In this document: one piece after another, positions 5,251-5,339 of the stretch
Numbering within the stretch: the stretch's first letter is position 1
Layout: every line of letters begins with the position of its first letter
DNA from: Actinomycetota bacterium
Lineage (GTDB): Bacteria; Actinomycetota; Thermoleophilia; Solirubrobacterales; 70-9
NCBI GenBank assembly: GCA_005884985.1
Contig: VAYK01000193.1
Location: 1-5,339 of the forward strand
Direction: 5' to 3'
DNA length: 5,339 nt
The notes under the pieces: generated by a model
Databases searched by the model: none
The model's input: only the letters and a program-made list of their open reading frames with translations
What the model was told of the DNA's origin: nothing
Program-made: the position numbers and the translations under genes

Positions 5251-5305
5251 TCCTTGTCGGTGATCGGCAGATCCAGACTCGACCTTTAGTTCACCCTTAT
5301 GTGGA

Positions 5306-5335
5306 AGTGTATGCGGGTGGGCGTTGTTCTGTCAA
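5306..5335 (-). promoter_or_regulatory. Sigma-70-type promoter of the sigH-like gene
   Basis: On the minus strand a perfect TTGACA (5335-5330) is followed after 18 bases by TACACT (5311-5306), a four-of-six match to TATAAT. Transcription would start near 5299, giving a leader of about 105 bases. The perfect -35 and near-ideal spacing in a GC-rich background make a housekeeping-type promoter likely. No second sigma recognition site is evident. Confidence 0.6.
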
Positions 5336-5339
5336 CCGT

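Noticed and set aside
4516..5289. Plus-strand open frame of 257 codons opposite the sigH-like gene
   Set aside because: It is a mirror of the sigma gene and its leader, with no domain features and no ribosome binding site.

Overview
The window looks like chromosomal DNA of a high-GC Gram-positive, most likely an actinobacterium of the Thermoleophilia/Rubrobacter type. The evidence is uniformly GC-rich coding sequence, mostly GTG starts on the minus strand, a small DUF4383-type membrane protein, and a sigma factor that reads like a high-GC version of the Firmicutes sporulation sigma SigH. Lineage is inferred from protein style and from memory of related genomes, not from a search.

Layout. (1) Bases 48-458, plus strand: a four-helix DUF4383-like membrane protein behind a perfect Shine-Dalgarno site. 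(2) Bases 501-4262, minus strand: four genes in one direction, in transcription order a maleylacetate-reductase-like iron-type alcohol dehydrogenase (4262-3252), an 88-base gap, a PlsC-GpsA fusion (3163-1448), a 28-base gap, an ECF-type sigma factor (1419-865), a 25-base gap, and a small single-pass membrane protein (839-501). The last three are spaced like an operon. (3) Bases 4322-4394, plus strand: tRNA-Thr(UGU), divergent from the dehydrogenase. (4) Bases 4489-5193, minus strand: the SigH/Spo0H-like sigma factor. It has a clear ribosome binding site, a leader with a GC-rich hairpin, and a sigma-70-type promoter with a perfect TTGACA at the window edge. It converges on the tRNA.

How the genes may work together. 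The fusion joins the enzyme that makes glycerol-3-phosphate from dihydroxyacetone phosphate to an acyltransferase of the type that makes phosphatidic acid, so it belongs to membrane phospholipid synthesis. Its close linkage to an ECF sigma factor and a small membrane protein suggests, as inference only, a membrane- or envelope-responsive unit in which the small protein could control the sigma factor. It lacks the zinc-binding anti-sigma motif, so that role is unproven. No mobile element, CRISPR array or clear sign of horizontal transfer was seen. The window contains no gene-free stretch above about 230 bases; the longest non-protein stretch (4263-4488) holds the tRNA.
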